NCBI RefSeq assembly: GCF_020091405.1
Contig: NZ_CP081903.1
Location: forward strand, 4,340,501-4,404,500
Direction: 5' to 3'
Origin: Bacteroides cellulosilyticus
GTDB lineage: Bacteria > Bacteroidota > Bacteroidia > Bacteroidales > Bacteroidaceae
Length of the DNA: 64,000 bases
Part shown: piece by piece, positions 8,731 through 17,601 of the stretch
How the letters are laid out: each line of letters begins with the position of its first letter
How positions within the stretch are numbered: the stretch's first letter is position 1
Position numbers and translations under genes: made by a program
The notes under the pieces: generated by a model
Database searches by the model: none
Told to the model about the DNA's origin: nothing
The model's input: only the letters and a program-made list of their open reading frames with translations

Positions 8731-9933
8731 TGCTCTTTCTTTCATTCGTTCATATTCTATTGCCGCCAATATGAACGCCCCTACGGATTTGGGATCATTC
8801 TCTATCACGGGTTCGCCAATATAATACTCGAACGAGCCGTCACGATACTTTCCGGAGTTTCCGCCCAGACCGGCTACGGCGCAGCAATTGGTCAGGGTGT
8901 AAGTGCCGTCCTCTTCAAGGCGGGTGAACTCACGGACCATGCCGTCGAATGCTTTCTGCACGGGGGCGATGTATTCGTTTCCGATATATCCCCGGTTGAT
9001 GGCTTTGGCAAGTGTGTACACGAACAGGGCGGTGGCTGATGATTCCAGATAATTACCCTTGCGTGCTCCCTGGTCGGTCACTTGATACCAGGTTCCGGAT
9101 TGCGGGTCCTGATACTTCACCATTGCCTGTGCCAGACCTTGCAGAATTTGTAGTACGCTGTCGCGTCCTGCGGTTTCCTGTGGTAAGTAATCCAATACAT
9201 CCACGATGGCGGCTCCATACCATCCGATGCTGCGGCTCCAAAAGTTGGGTGAACAACCTGTCTCGGGATTTGCCCATTTCTGTTCGCGGCTCTCGTCCCA
9301 GCCGTGGTAGTAGAGTCCGGTTGCAGGGTCGTGGGTCTTGCGGGCTATAAGTAGAATTTGTTTCACAGCTTCGTCCTGCAGGGGCGGCTCCCCGAAAGTG
9401 GCGCCATATTGCGCCAGATAAGGAGAGGCCATAAAGATGCCGTCCAGCCACATCTGATGCGGATACCTCAGCTTGTGCCAAAAACCGCCTTCGCTTGTGC
9501 GAGGTTGCTCCTGCATTTGTTTGCGCAAGGTGTCCATGGCTATTTTATAGCGTTCATCTCCCGTCCGGGCATAGAAGTCGAAGAGAATCTTTCCGGCATT
9601 GACGTTGTCGATGTTGAAGGAAAGGTACTTCATGGTCAGGATGCGTCCGTCGGCGTCAATCAGGCTGTCGGCATAGATTTTGGCGTAGTCGTAGTAGGTG
9701 CTGTCGCCCGTATGCTTCCATTCTTCGAGCATGGACTTTACTACCAGGCCGTGGGTATATCCCCAGCGGGGTGTCCGAGCCTTTTCAATCATCCAGGGTT
9801 CGGGGAAACGCTTCATTTCGGAGTGTGCCATGCGCTCGCTCCATTTCTCGGTCTTTGGCTTTTGGGTGGCTGTGCAGGCCATGAAACAGGCAATTCCGCA
9901 CACCGTCAGTAGTTTCAGTGAGATACGATTCAT
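8725..9933 (-). CDS. GH105 unsaturated rhamnogalacturonyl/glucuronyl hydrolase (lipoprotein)
   Basis: A 402-residue protein with a lipoprotein signal (lipobox FMAC, Cys18). The rest is an (alpha/alpha)6 barrel typical of GH105. The catalytic motif HQMWLDGIFMASPY places the general acid/base at about Asp164, and a second barrel signature is WSRSIGWYG. Such enzymes remove the 4,5-unsaturated uronate that pectate or rhamnogalacturonan lyases leave at the non-reducing end. The gene lies 13 bases downstream of GH95 on the same strand, so the two are probably co-transcribed. Its stop codon sits inside the tip of a hairpin element. Confidence 0.88.
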   Translation of the reverse strand: MNRISLKLLTVCGIACFMACTATQKPKTEKWSERMAHSEMKRFPEPWMIEKARTPRWGYTHGLVVKSMLEEWKHTGDSTYYDYAKIYADSLIDADGRILTMKYLSFNIDNVNAGKILFDFYARTGDERYKIAMDTLRKQMQEQPRTSEGGFWHKLRYPHQMWLDGIFMASPYLAQYGATFGEPPLQDEAVKQILLIARKTHDPATGLYYHGWDESREQKWANPETGCSPNFWSRSIGWYGAAIVDVLDYLPQETAGRDSVLQILQGLAQAMVKYQDPQSGTWYQVTDQGARKGNYLESSATALFVYTLAKAINRGYIGNEYIAPVQKAFDGMVREFTRLEEDGTYTLTNCCAVAGLGGNSGKYRDGSFEYYIGEPVIENDPKSVGAFILAAIEYERMKERAK

Positions 9934-9946
9934 ATGAGTTCAGTAT

Positions 9947-12538
9947 TTAGTTTCCAATCAATGTATATTCTTGTCCTGCCTGGGTGGGCAGATCGTATAA
10001 ATAGGTCTTTGCTATTTCCACTTTGTTCAACTTGGCTTCGGGGTTGATTAACGGTCGGGCAATGACGGGAACTGCATAAAGCGGGTTGGGATTCTCACCT
10101 TTGGCACGTTTCAGACCTTTGCCTGTCAACGGACTCGCTGAGCGAAGGCGGCAATTGCCTCCTTTATGAGATTTTACCACCAGACGCTCCACTTTCCCGT
10201 TTTTCCAGCTGAGATCCAGTTCGAAGCCGCCGCGGGCGATGATGCCGCGGACTGTGCCCTCCTTCCAAACTGCCGGTAATGCGGGCAGAAGGTAGATGAA
10301 GCCGTCGTGACTCTGCATCAGCATCTCGATGATGCCTGCGGTACAGCCGAAGTTTCCGTCGATCTGGAAGGGCGGGTGTGCATCGAAGAGGTTGGGGTAG
10401 GTGCCCCCTTTCTTCTTCTCGTTCCGGACGAGGGTCAGCTGGTCTGTAATCAGTTTGTAGGCATGGTCGCCGTCGAGGAGGCGTGCCCACAGGCAGACTT
10501 TCCATCCCATGCTCCAACCGGTGGAGGGGTCGCCGCGGTGGATGAGTGAGGTGCGGGCGGCATCAAAGAGTCCGGGGGTGCGGTAAGGGGATATCTGGTT
10601 GCTGGGGAAGAGGCCGTAGAGATGGGACACATGACGGTGTACGTCGTTCGGGTCGTCCCAGTCGTGCATCCATTCCTGCAACTGACCCCAACGGCCCACT
10701 TGCATGGGAGGCATTTCGGAGAGGCGGCGGGAGAGCCGGGCGGCAAACTCACGGTCTGTAGCCGAGACTTTCGTTCCCGGCATCCCTGTTCCCGGCATCC
10801 CTGTTCCCGACATCCCCGTCCCCGTCGTCTCCGTTCCCAATATCTCCGTGGCGGAGATGATGGCCGTCCAAAGGTCGAATATCAATTGGTTGTCGAGGGT
10901 GCATCCGGCAGCTGTGGTAGACTTGCCGTTACTGCCCGAATGCACGTTCTCGGGTGAGTTGCTGGGACAGACCACCAGCCAGTTGTGCGCAGGTTCCTTC
11001 ACCATGATTTCGTCGAAGAAGCGTCCGGACTCTCTCAGGATGGGATAGACGGAGCGCAGGAATCCGGTGTCTCCGGTGTAGAGGTAACGTTCCCAAAGAT
11101 GCCGGCAGAGCCATGCGCCGCCACTGGGCCATAAGCCTGACGGGGCTTTGTCCACTGCGCCCGTGATGCGCCATATATCGGTGTTGTGATGCAGCACCCA
11201 GCCATTGGCTCCATACATGATGCGGGCGGTTTCGCGGCCTGTTTCGCTGACTTCGCGTATCAGGCGGAACAGGGGTTCGTTCAGTTCGCTCAGATTGGTG
11301 ACTTCCGAGGGCCAATAGTTCATTTCGAGGTTGATGTTGCAGGTATATTTGCTGTCCCAGGAGGGGAAGAGCTTGTCGTTCCAGATTCCCTGAAGATTGG
11401 CGGGTTGCCCGCCGGGCTGGGATGAACAGATCAGGAGGTAACGTCCGAACTGGAAGTAGGTGGCCACCAGATGCGCGTCATTGGTCTGTTTGAAGTTCTC
11501 CACGCGCTTGTCGGTAGTCACGTGTTCGTAGCGGTTGTCTCCTAAATCGAGGGAGGTGCGTGTCAGGTATCGGCGGTAGAAGTCCGTATGGCTCTTCCGG
11601 GCTTCGGCGAATGAATGTGCCGTTGCTGTTGCCAGATAATCTTTGGCACGTTCGGCCGGATTGCCTGTGATGTCCTGATAGTTATTGAAGTTGGTGGCGA
11701 TGGAGACGTAGACGGTGGCTTCGTCGGCTCCTTCCACGGAAAGCACACCGTCGGCACACGACATCCGGCCGCCGGTGTTCCGGGCGGTCAGTCTTCCCTG
11801 AAACTCCACCTTGCCTTTCAGACCTTCGTGCAGGGAAGATACGCCGGAAAGTGTTACGCAGGGGAGGAGGGGGGAGGTGTTTCCGATGTTGGCAGCTTCG
11901 GGAGTGATACCCGCAGCTTCAGAAGTGATGACGACATCCTGATGGGGGGAGGTGAGTTGGGCGTTGAAAGTAATCCGTCCCGGACGGTTGGCGGTGAGGC
12001 GTACCATGACTACCTGGTCGGTGAATGAAGTGATGGTTTCGCGCCGGTACTGCACTCCGTCCACTTCATAGCGGACGAGTGTACGGGCGGAATCGAGGCT
12101 CAACTCCCGGTAATAGTTTGTGTAGCGGGTGTGTCCGGGAAACGCGATTCGCAGGTCGCCGAAGCTTTGATAGGGCATTCCCGAATTGGTCTTTGCCATT
12201 ACCTTCTCGGTGGCGAGGGTCTGTGCTTCGAGATATTTGCCGGAAAATACCAGGTGGCGTACCCGGGGAATGTATTCCAGTGCATTGGGGTTGGCGTTGT
12301 TGTTGGGACGTCCCGCCCAGATGGTTTCTTCGTTCAGTTGTATCTGTTCCGTGGCGGGGGTGCCGTATACCATGGCTCCCAATCGTCCGTTACCTAAAGG
12401 GAGGGCTTCCGTCCAGACTTGTGCGGGGCGGTCGTACCAGAGTTTGTATTCCTGTGCGGAGGTATGTGGGGCTTGTGCCCGGAGGCACCCCGCAGATAAC
12501 AGGACTAACAGACAGTTGATGAATCTCTTTCTGTTCAT
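9947..12538 (-). CDS. GH95 alpha-L-galactosidase/fucosidase
   Basis: An 863-residue protein with a signal peptide (about residues 1-21). The GH95 order is present: an N-terminal beta domain (YDRPAQVWTEALPLGNGRLGAMVYG), a helical barrel with INLEMNYWPSEVTNLSE, CPSNSPEN, HRHVSHLYGLFPSNQISP, PFQIDGNFG (the Asp expected to activate water), and a C-terminal beta domain. In RG-II loci I recall GH95 members removing the terminal L-galactose of side chain A; L-fucose is the alternative. Residues about 564-588 are a 15-bp tandem repeat read in frame (GTGMP units) in a surface position, an unusual insertion for the family. The gene is first in the minus-strand GH95-GH105 pair, 13 bases apart. Confidence 0.87.
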   Translation of the reverse strand: MNRKRFINCLLVLLSAGCLRAQAPHTSAQEYKLWYDRPAQVWTEALPLGNGRLGAMVYGTPATEQIQLNEETIWAGRPNNNANPNALEYIPRVRHLVFSGKYLEAQTLATEKVMAKTNSGMPYQSFGDLRIAFPGHTRYTNYYRELSLDSARTLVRYEVDGVQYRRETITSFTDQVVMVRLTANRPGRITFNAQLTSPHQDVVITSEAAGITPEAANIGNTSPLLPCVTLSGVSSLHEGLKGKVEFQGRLTARNTGGRMSCADGVLSVEGADEATVYVSIATNFNNYQDITGNPAERAKDYLATATAHSFAEARKSHTDFYRRYLTRTSLDLGDNRYEHVTTDKRVENFKQTNDAHLVATYFQFGRYLLICSSQPGGQPANLQGIWNDKLFPSWDSKYTCNINLEMNYWPSEVTNLSELNEPLFRLIREVSETGRETARIMYGANGWVLHHNTDIWRITGAVDKAPSGLWPSGGAWLCRHLWERYLYTGDTGFLRSVYPILRESGRFFDEIMVKEPAHNWLVVCPSNSPENVHSGSNGKSTTAAGCTLDNQLIFDLWTAIISATEILGTETTGTGMSGTGMPGTGMPGTKVSATDREFAARLSRRLSEMPPMQVGRWGQLQEWMHDWDDPNDVHRHVSHLYGLFPSNQISPYRTPGLFDAARTSLIHRGDPSTGWSMGWKVCLWARLLDGDHAYKLITDQLTLVRNEKKKGGTYPNLFDAHPPFQIDGNFGCTAGIIEMLMQSHDGFIYLLPALPAVWKEGTVRGIIARGGFELDLSWKNGKVERLVVKSHKGGNCRLRSASPLTGKGLKRAKGENPNPLYAVPVIARPLINPEAKLNKVEIAKTYLYDLPTQAGQEYTLIGN
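10773..10847. repeat. 15-bp in-frame minisatellite inside GH95
   Basis: Five consecutive 15-base units of the form GTTCCCGGCATCCCT and variants encode repeated Gly-Thr-Gly-Met-Pro-type pentapeptides on the minus strand. The first two units are identical and the others diverge by two to four bases, suggesting recent expansion. Since 15 is a multiple of three, gain or loss of units keeps the frame. Confidence 0.85.
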
Positions 12539-12674
12539 TGTCTTTCGGTGTTGCTTTATAGTTTATGGTAAGATGACGGATGAAGGAGAATTTTGTACCC
12601 AGTGGGGGAGTTGCTGACAACGGAAAAGAAAAAGAGGCAAATGATAAGCGATATTTTAGACACGGGAAAGTAAT

Positions 12675-12776
12675 GAGTTTTCACCACAGAGTAACACAGA
12701 GTCTCACGGAGTTCTATTCTTTTGATTTCAAATTGATTAAACTCTGTGATACCCTGTGTTACTCTGTGGTGAATTA
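12675..12776. repeat. CACAGAG-family hairpin repeat, copy 2 (divergent)
   Basis: Arms beginning TTTTCACCACAGAGTAACAC (from 12677) and ending GTTACTCTGTGGTGAA (to 12774) pair, with a centre unrelated to copies 1 and 3. After the right arm, TTCATAACCGC is shared with the flank of copy 1. This copy lies between the starts of two divergent genes (GH95 and Rpn-like) and so is 5' of both, unlike most other copies. The remaining bases of 12539-12893 show only a possible -7 element at 12843. Confidence 0.75.
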
Positions 12777-12842
12777 ATTCATAACCGCGTAGGAATGAAA
12801 TAAATTATTGCTTCCCGGCATGTCGGGAACAGAAATAATGCT

Positions 12843-12850
12843 TACCTTTG
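12843..12850 (+). promoter_or_regulatory. putative promoter -7 element (TACCTTTG)
   Basis: TACCTTTG matches TAnnTTTG and lies 44 bases before the ATG of the Rpn-like gene. No clear -33 TTTG is seen at the right distance. Confidence 0.4.
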
Positions 12851-12893
12851 TGCGTAACCGGAAGACTAAGACAGAAACTCTAAAACAAAAGTT

Positions 12894-13862
12894 ATGGTAC
12901 AGAAAGACAGATATATACGATTCGACTGGGCGGTGAAGCGCTTGCTGCGCAACAAAGCCAACTTCGGTGTGCTCGAAGGTTTCCTCACCGTGTTGCTGGG
13001 CGAGCCTATCCGCATTGTCGAGATACTGGAAAGCGAGGGCAACCAGCAACGTGAAAACGACAAATTCAACCGCGTGGACATCAAGGCGCGCAACAGCAAG
13101 GATGAAATCATCATCGTCGAGGTGCAGAACACGCGCGAGATATACTACTTGGAGCGCATCCTCTTCGGCGTTGCCAAGGCCATCACGGAGCATATCGAAC
13201 TGGGAGAGCTTTACTCCCAAGTGAAGAAAGTGTACTCCATCAGCATTCTCTATTTCGACATTGGCAAGGGCAACGATTACCTGTACCACGGTCAGAACTC
13301 CTTTGTGGGCGTGCATACGGGCGATTTTCTGGAGGTCACTACCAAGGAGAAGGACGCCATCGTGCGCAAGCTGCCTGCCGAAATCTTCCCCGAATACTTC
13401 CTGATTCGTGTGAATGAGTTCAACAAGGTGGCCGTCACCCCGCTTGAGGAGTGGATAGAGTATCTGAAAACCGGAATCATTCGCCCCGATACGAAAGCTC
13501 CCGGGCTGGAAGAGGCACGCCGCAAACTGATTTATTACAATATGGACAGGGCGGAACAACTGGCGTATGACGAGCATATCAATGCCGTGATGATTCAGAA
13601 TGATGTGCTGAGTACGGCGGCGGATGAAGGCAGAGAGGAAGGAAGACAAGAAGGATGGCAGAAAGGTATGCAGGAGGGCAGACAGGAAGGGCTGGCAGAA
13701 GGCAGGCAGGAAGGTTTGGCAGAAGGTATGCAGAAAGGTATGCAGGAAGGCAGACAAGAAGAGAAAATAGAGAATGCCCGAACGATGAAATCCCTGAACA
13801 TCCCCTCCGCAGTCATCCACCAAGTGACGGGTTTACCCATCGAAGACATAGAAAGACTTTGA
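12894..13862 (+). CDS. Rpn/PD-(D/E)XK nuclease-transposase family protein (PDDEXK_2)
   Basis: A 322-residue cytosolic protein. Residues about 1-235 match the PDDEXK_2/Rpn family: RYIRFDWAVKRLLRNKANFGVLEGFL, then a nuclease core with ENDKFNRVDIKARNSKDEIIIVEVQNTRE, which carries the D-(x)n-ExQ signature (VEVQ). Residues about 245-295 are a run of EGRQEG/KGMQEG repeats, probably helical and typical of this family. Rpn proteins promote RecA-independent recombination, and many copies occur per Bacteroides genome (family knowledge). It does not look like an active insertion sequence: no terminal repeats or target duplications are visible. Third positions are strongly C/G, as in the fimbrillin genes that follow. 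It ends at a very strong hairpin. Confidence 0.85.
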   Translation: MVQKDRYIRFDWAVKRLLRNKANFGVLEGFLTVLLGEPIRIVEILESEGNQQRENDKFNRVDIKARNSKDEIIIVEVQNTREIYYLERILFGVAKAITEHIELGELYSQVKKVYSISILYFDIGKGNDYLYHGQNSFVGVHTGDFLEVTTKEKDAIVRKLPAEIFPEYFLIRVNEFNKVAVTPLEEWIEYLKTGIIRPDTKAPGLEEARRKLIYYNMDRAEQLAYDEHINAVMIQNDVLSTAADEGREEGRQEGWQKGMQEGRQEGLAEGRQEGLAEGMQKGMQEGRQEEKIENARTMKSLNIPSAVIHQVTGLPIEDIERL

Positions 13863-13923
13863 ATTAAGACATAGAAAGACTCTAAATTTGCAATCCGGTT
13901 TATAGCCGGTTACGTAACACCGA

Positions 13924-13968
13924 AAATCCCCTCCACGCTGCCTGCCCCGGTCTGCGTGGAGGGGATTT
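13924..13968 (+). terminator. hairpin terminator after the Rpn-like gene
   Basis: Fifteen-base perfect arms, AAATCCCCTCCACGC and GCGTGGAGGGGATTT, with a loop of about 15 bases, followed by CATTCTTT. The arms are A-rich at the 5' side and T-rich at the 3' side. The hairpin is symmetrical and could act in both directions, but the fimbrillin genes end about 270 bases further right. Confidence 0.7.
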
Positions 13969-14021
13969 CATTCTTTACTACGATGGCACGGCGGGTGTCA
14001 AGAGGCAGGCACTCAAAATTC

Positions 14022-14120
14022 CTTGCGCTTCCGTTCAAAAATACTTGCGCTTCCGTTTAAAAATGCTTGCGCTTCCATTTTTAACTCCTTGCGCTTCCAT
14101 TTTTTGCTCCTTGCGCAAGG
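14022..14120. repeat. 22-bp tandem repeat (CTTGCGCTTCC units)
   Basis: CTTGCGCTTCC starts at 14022, 14044, 14066 and 14088, and CTTGCGC again at 14110, where it runs into CTCCTTGCGCAAGGAG, a short palindrome. The first 11 bases of each unit are well conserved; the second half drifts. The array lies in the 373-base gap between the Rpn-like gene and the first fimbrillin-like gene, just 3' of the latter. Apart from the terminator at 13924 no other element is recognised in the gap. Confidence 0.85.
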
Positions 14121-14235
14121 AGTTTTCCGTCGGCTTTGCGGGTTCATAAAACGCCCTGCCTTTTGCGTCTCCTTTCGGGAACTCTGCCGATGGAGAGGAG
14201 GGGCAGGGCGGTTCATTGAAGAGAGATTCTGTTCT

Positions 14236-15192
14236 TTACATACCTCCGGGCGTCACGCTGCCGCTTCCGAGGGCGGGAAGGGTGTAGGACTGGCCGTAGT
14301 AGTCGGTGACACTGCCGGTGCCGGTGCCGGTGCCGGTGGGGAGCTGGGGCGTGAAGGTCCATTTTGCGCTGCCGTTAAGGGTGAGGGTGACGGGGACGGG
14401 GGTGCCGTTGGCGTCCGCCACCGGGAGGAGGAAGACATCCCTGTCCTTGTCGGCGGCGGAGAGTTGGAGAGGGGTGGTAGAGTAGTTCGGACGAGACAAG
14501 GATACGCCTCCAAGCTGATAACTCGCGTAGTATCCGTAATTTCCCATCTCCAGGCCGTATCCGGCAGGGATGCGCAGGCGGGAGCAACAGTAGGTGAAGC
14601 TGAGCGTGAGGGGCCGGCTAAAATCGTGGGAAGAATCGAACGCCTGCATCACCGGAACGGAGGCGCCGCTATCGGGAGACGGGATAGTGATTATCCCGTT
14701 CTTGTCCGGCTTGCCATTGCCTGTGTAGTAGGCGTAGATTTGTACATTTGTGTATTTACCACTTCCGTCGGGCTTGTCGTAGATAAGGGTGCGGTTGAAG
14801 TGATAGCTGCCGAAGGCCTTTAGTCCGAACTCGTCGGCTTCGTCCTCGGTGAGGTAGCGCCATGTGGTGCCGGTGTATTTTAAGGCGGAGTAGTAGCCTC
14901 TTTGCTCCATTCCATCAGCGAATCTGGCAAACAGCCACACCACATCCCCCTTTTCCCACTTCGTCTCCTTTTCCGTCTGCAGTGCTCGGGTGTTTGTACT
15001 GTTTTTCCCGTCGGGCATGGTGATGGCTGCCTGGGTGAATGCGGGCTTCGGGGCGATGGTGATGCAGAGTGAGTTTCGGGCGTCTGCCGGTTGGGTTCCG
15101 TTGGCGGGGCCTTGGGGCATATCGTCGTCGGTGGCGGTGCAGCTCCACGCCGCGAGGGCGGAGAGCACGAGTAAGAAGATATTGCGTATCAT
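14236..15192 (-). CDS. fimbrillin-family lipoprotein
   Basis: A 318-residue protein with a lipoprotein signal (AAWSC, Cys18). The mature part resembles fimbrillin-like/Mfa-like proteins of Bacteroidota: an N-terminal TRALQTEKETKWEKGDVVWLFARF segment, then a beta-rich domain with HDFSRPLTLSFTYCCSRLRI and a C-terminal domain. Such proteins form or decorate thin surface pili. A GTGTGTG tract near the C-terminus comes from a GGTGCC-type microsatellite. It is the last of three tandem minus-strand fimbrillin-like genes and lies 52 bases after the middle one. Codon use is very GC-rich. Whether it is a shaft, anchor or tip subunit cannot be told. Confidence 0.75.
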   Translation of the reverse strand: MIRNIFLLVLSALAAWSCTATDDDMPQGPANGTQPADARNSLCITIAPKPAFTQAAITMPDGKNSTNTRALQTEKETKWEKGDVVWLFARFADGMEQRGYYSALKYTGTTWRYLTEDEADEFGLKAFGSYHFNRTLIYDKPDGSGKYTNVQIYAYYTGNGKPDKNGIITIPSPDSGASVPVMQAFDSSHDFSRPLTLSFTYCCSRLRIPAGYGLEMGNYGYYASYQLGGVSLSRPNYSTTPLQLSAADKDRDVFLLPVADANGTPVPVTLTLNGSAKWTFTPQLPTGTGTGTGSVTDYYGQSYTLPALGSGSVTPGGM

Positions 15193-15244
15193 AGGGTTAT
15201 ATTGTTTTTGTAAGTTTATAAATCAGGTGGATTGAGGGGGATTG

Positions 15245-17554
15245 TTAAAGGCCGCCGTATTCCATATCGAGTGCGGGCCAGGTGGGGTCGGTGGCGAGCC
15301 AGAGCCAATTCAAATCTATACTCCGACTACTTACACTGATGCCGTAGGCAGGCGTGGCGGAGGCATCGTAGAGGATGGTGGATATATAGAACTGGGTGTT
15401 CAACACTATTACATTCCTTATCTCCCTCTCTCCCGGCGACTCGTTATAGGCAATAGACCCTGATGCCGCCTCAAGCCCCGACGTCCCGGCGCCTCCGGCT
15501 CCCGCACCGAAACAACGATTTGTGTTGCTATTGTTATTATATCCCCCTATAATAGCGCCTGCATAACCTTTTGCCTTGCTGCCTGTGGCGGCTGTGGCTG
15601 TACCCCGGGCATAACTGTATTGGAGGGATCCCCTATCATCGTTATACCCCACCAGCCCACCGGCATAAGCGTTCACGGCATCGGTGCCCGTATAGGTGAC
15701 ACTTACGTTGCCCGTCGCCATGCATGCTCGGATGTAGGAAGCATTGAGGTCGTTGGCGTAACTGTTTCGTCCGGCTATCCCCCCGGCGTAGAGGGCCTGA
15801 GTATCCGTCGATGTCCCCGCCCCGGTGAGGCTCACCTCGCCCTCGGACTGGCAGGCAAAGAGGGTACTAGCCTCGCGATTATCTCCCACGATTCCCCCCG
15901 CATAGGCCCAGCCGTCGCCTTTCAGCGTCACATCCGCCTTGATGTTCACCTTCGTGCGGCAACGGTTGATGGAACAGCCGTCGCTCATGCCCACCAGCCC
16001 GCCGAGGAAGGCGCCACTGCCGCCGGGCAATGTGGCTTCTATCGTTCCCTCCGCCGAGCAAAGGGTCACCGTTCCGCCACGGACATAGCCGGCAAGAGCG
16101 CCGGTGTATGAGCCAGTCGTGCCCGTTATCCGTACATCCCGCAGATGGATGCCCGTCAGCAAGGCGCCGCTGCCAGTGATAGAGCCGAAGAGCCCGTTGT
16201 TGCCCGTCCCGTGATTGGATTTGATGCGCAGCCCCGAGATGGTATACCCGTTGCCGCAATAGATGCCTTCGTAGGTGGGAGCGTAGACGCCTACCTTGCT
16301 GCCTATCGGCACCCAGTCCTCCGCCAGCTTTTGCAAGTCGGGGTCGGCGGACCGGGCAAGGTCTTGCAGGTCGATGTCCGCCGTTTGCAGGGCGTTGAGT
16401 TTGGTCAGCTTCGACGGCGTGGTCCCGTCGCCGTTCACATCGCGGGCAAACCGTGCCAGGTCTTCCGCCGTGCGAATCAGCCGGAACTCCTTGCCGTCAA
16501 TCTTCGTGGTAAGGACGCCGTCCTGCCAGGGCACGTCGCTGCCGGTCACCGTCACTGCCAGGCGGTTCGCCTCCACGGTCACGTTGTAGACGTATTCGTG
16601 TCCGCCCTTCAGCATGCTGCCGCTCGCCGCCATATGCCCCAGTTCGGTGCCATCGGAGAGCCGGACTTTGATGAACGCTTTCCCGCTTACGTCCTGCGGG
16701 GGCATCAGGGCTTCGTAAGCCACGACGTAGCCCGTGGGGGTGTCGGCACAACGGTGGGGCGTGATGGTTTGCGGTCCCAAACGACCATCGCCAGGGACAG
16801 GGACATGGGCTGTCAATGTCCCGTTCTGCGGGTCGATGTCCGCTATTGTAAAAAGGTTCTTGTCGCCCAACAGCACGGAGGCGCCTGCCACGTCCTCATC
16901 CGTGAGGGAGCCGCCGGAACGCAACCGGAGGACGACGCGCGCCATGCCGTGGCGGAAACTAAGCGCGGGCTTGCTGCGGTAGAGTGTCTGTGCGGTATAG
17001 ACATAATCGCTATGCCTATACTCACGGTCATCATTCTGTGCTGCACTTACATAGACTTCGTATAAGAGGGCCCCGTCCCCTGCAGAAGAGATACAGGCCG
17101 TGGGACCGTAAGCAAGGAGGCTTTTTTCGGCTTCTCCGTCTTGCCACACGGGAGGTGTGGGGTCGACGTTCGTGCCGGGATAGTTGGGGGCGTGCACAAA
17201 GCCTTGGGCTGTGCTGTAAACGAAGGCTTTCCGCTTGCCGTCCATGTGGACGAGAATCTGGTCGCCTTCCTCGAAGGTTCCGTCGGGGATGGCACGGCTG
17301 GCGGGGGCGGTGGCATTGGCGTTGTTGCGGGCTTCGCCGTTGTCGTGCCCTTCGCGTGCAGCGATGGTGGCGCCGAAGGTGACGGAGGTGCCGTCACCGC
17401 CGATGGCTGTTTCCGGGTCGTTGTCCGCGCTGCATCCCGTGAGGGTTGCCAGCGTTGCCGTCATCATTGCCGTTAGCGTTGCCGCCGTGGCAAGCCACCG
17501 GCGGATGCTGTGCCGCCGGATGGCTTTCGGGAGGGTATGGTTGTGTATCTTCAT
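15245..17554 (-). CDS. fimbrillin-family lipoprotein with GLUG repeats
   Basis: A 769-residue protein. After a long basic N-terminus, a signal ends in the lipobox LTGC (Cys about 41). Residues about 55-370 are fimbrillin-like, including ASRAIPDGTFEEGDQILVHM and a HEYVYNVTVEANRL strand. Residues about 375-740 form a repetitive beta-solenoid with GLUG-type motifs (GLFGSITGSG, GALAGYVRGG, GGLVGMSDGC, GGIVGDNREA, GGIAGRNSYA, GGLVGYNDDR), which often mediate adhesion or ligand binding. It is the middle gene of a three-gene minus-strand set, 47 bases after the first. Probably a surface-exposed tip or adhesin subunit of a fimbria-like structure; the ligand is unknown. Confidence 0.78.
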   Translation of the reverse strand: MKIHNHTLPKAIRRHSIRRWLATAATLTAMMTATLATLTGCSADNDPETAIGGDGTSVTFGATIAAREGHDNGEARNNANATAPASRAIPDGTFEEGDQILVHMDGKRKAFVYSTAQGFVHAPNYPGTNVDPTPPVWQDGEAEKSLLAYGPTACISSAGDGALLYEVYVSAAQNDDREYRHSDYVYTAQTLYRSKPALSFRHGMARVVLRLRSGGSLTDEDVAGASVLLGDKNLFTIADIDPQNGTLTAHVPVPGDGRLGPQTITPHRCADTPTGYVVAYEALMPPQDVSGKAFIKVRLSDGTELGHMAASGSMLKGGHEYVYNVTVEANRLAVTVTGSDVPWQDGVLTTKIDGKEFRLIRTAEDLARFARDVNGDGTTPSKLTKLNALQTADIDLQDLARSADPDLQKLAEDWVPIGSKVGVYAPTYEGIYCGNGYTISGLRIKSNHGTGNNGLFGSITGSGALLTGIHLRDVRITGTTGSYTGALAGYVRGGTVTLCSAEGTIEATLPGGSGAFLGGLVGMSDGCSINRCRTKVNIKADVTLKGDGWAYAGGIVGDNREASTLFACQSEGEVSLTGAGTSTDTQALYAGGIAGRNSYANDLNASYIRACMATGNVSVTYTGTDAVNAYAGGLVGYNDDRGSLQYSYARGTATAATGSKAKGYAGAIIGGYNNNSNTNRCFGAGAGGAGTSGLEAASGSIAYNESPGEREIRNVIVLNTQFYISTILYDASATPAYGISVSSRSIDLNWLWLATDPTWPALDMEYGGL

Positions 17555-17601
17555 GTTCTCTTATGCTTTTATTTCTTGTTCTTGATGAATGGCAGGCGCG
17601 G

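Noticed and set aside
12774..13823. 349-codon open frame opposite the Rpn-like gene
   Set aside because: Antisense to a clear PDDEXK_2 protein; its translation (HTFLHTFCQTFLPAF and similar) mirrors the EGRQEG repeat.
12894..13862. Complete insertion sequence
   Set aside because: The Rpn/PDDEXK_2 gene has no terminal inverted repeats or target duplications around it; the nearby hairpin is a terminator.
14013..14216. Minus-strand 67-codon frame over the 22-bp tandem repeat
   Set aside because: Most of its translation comes from the repeat units and it lacks any family signature.
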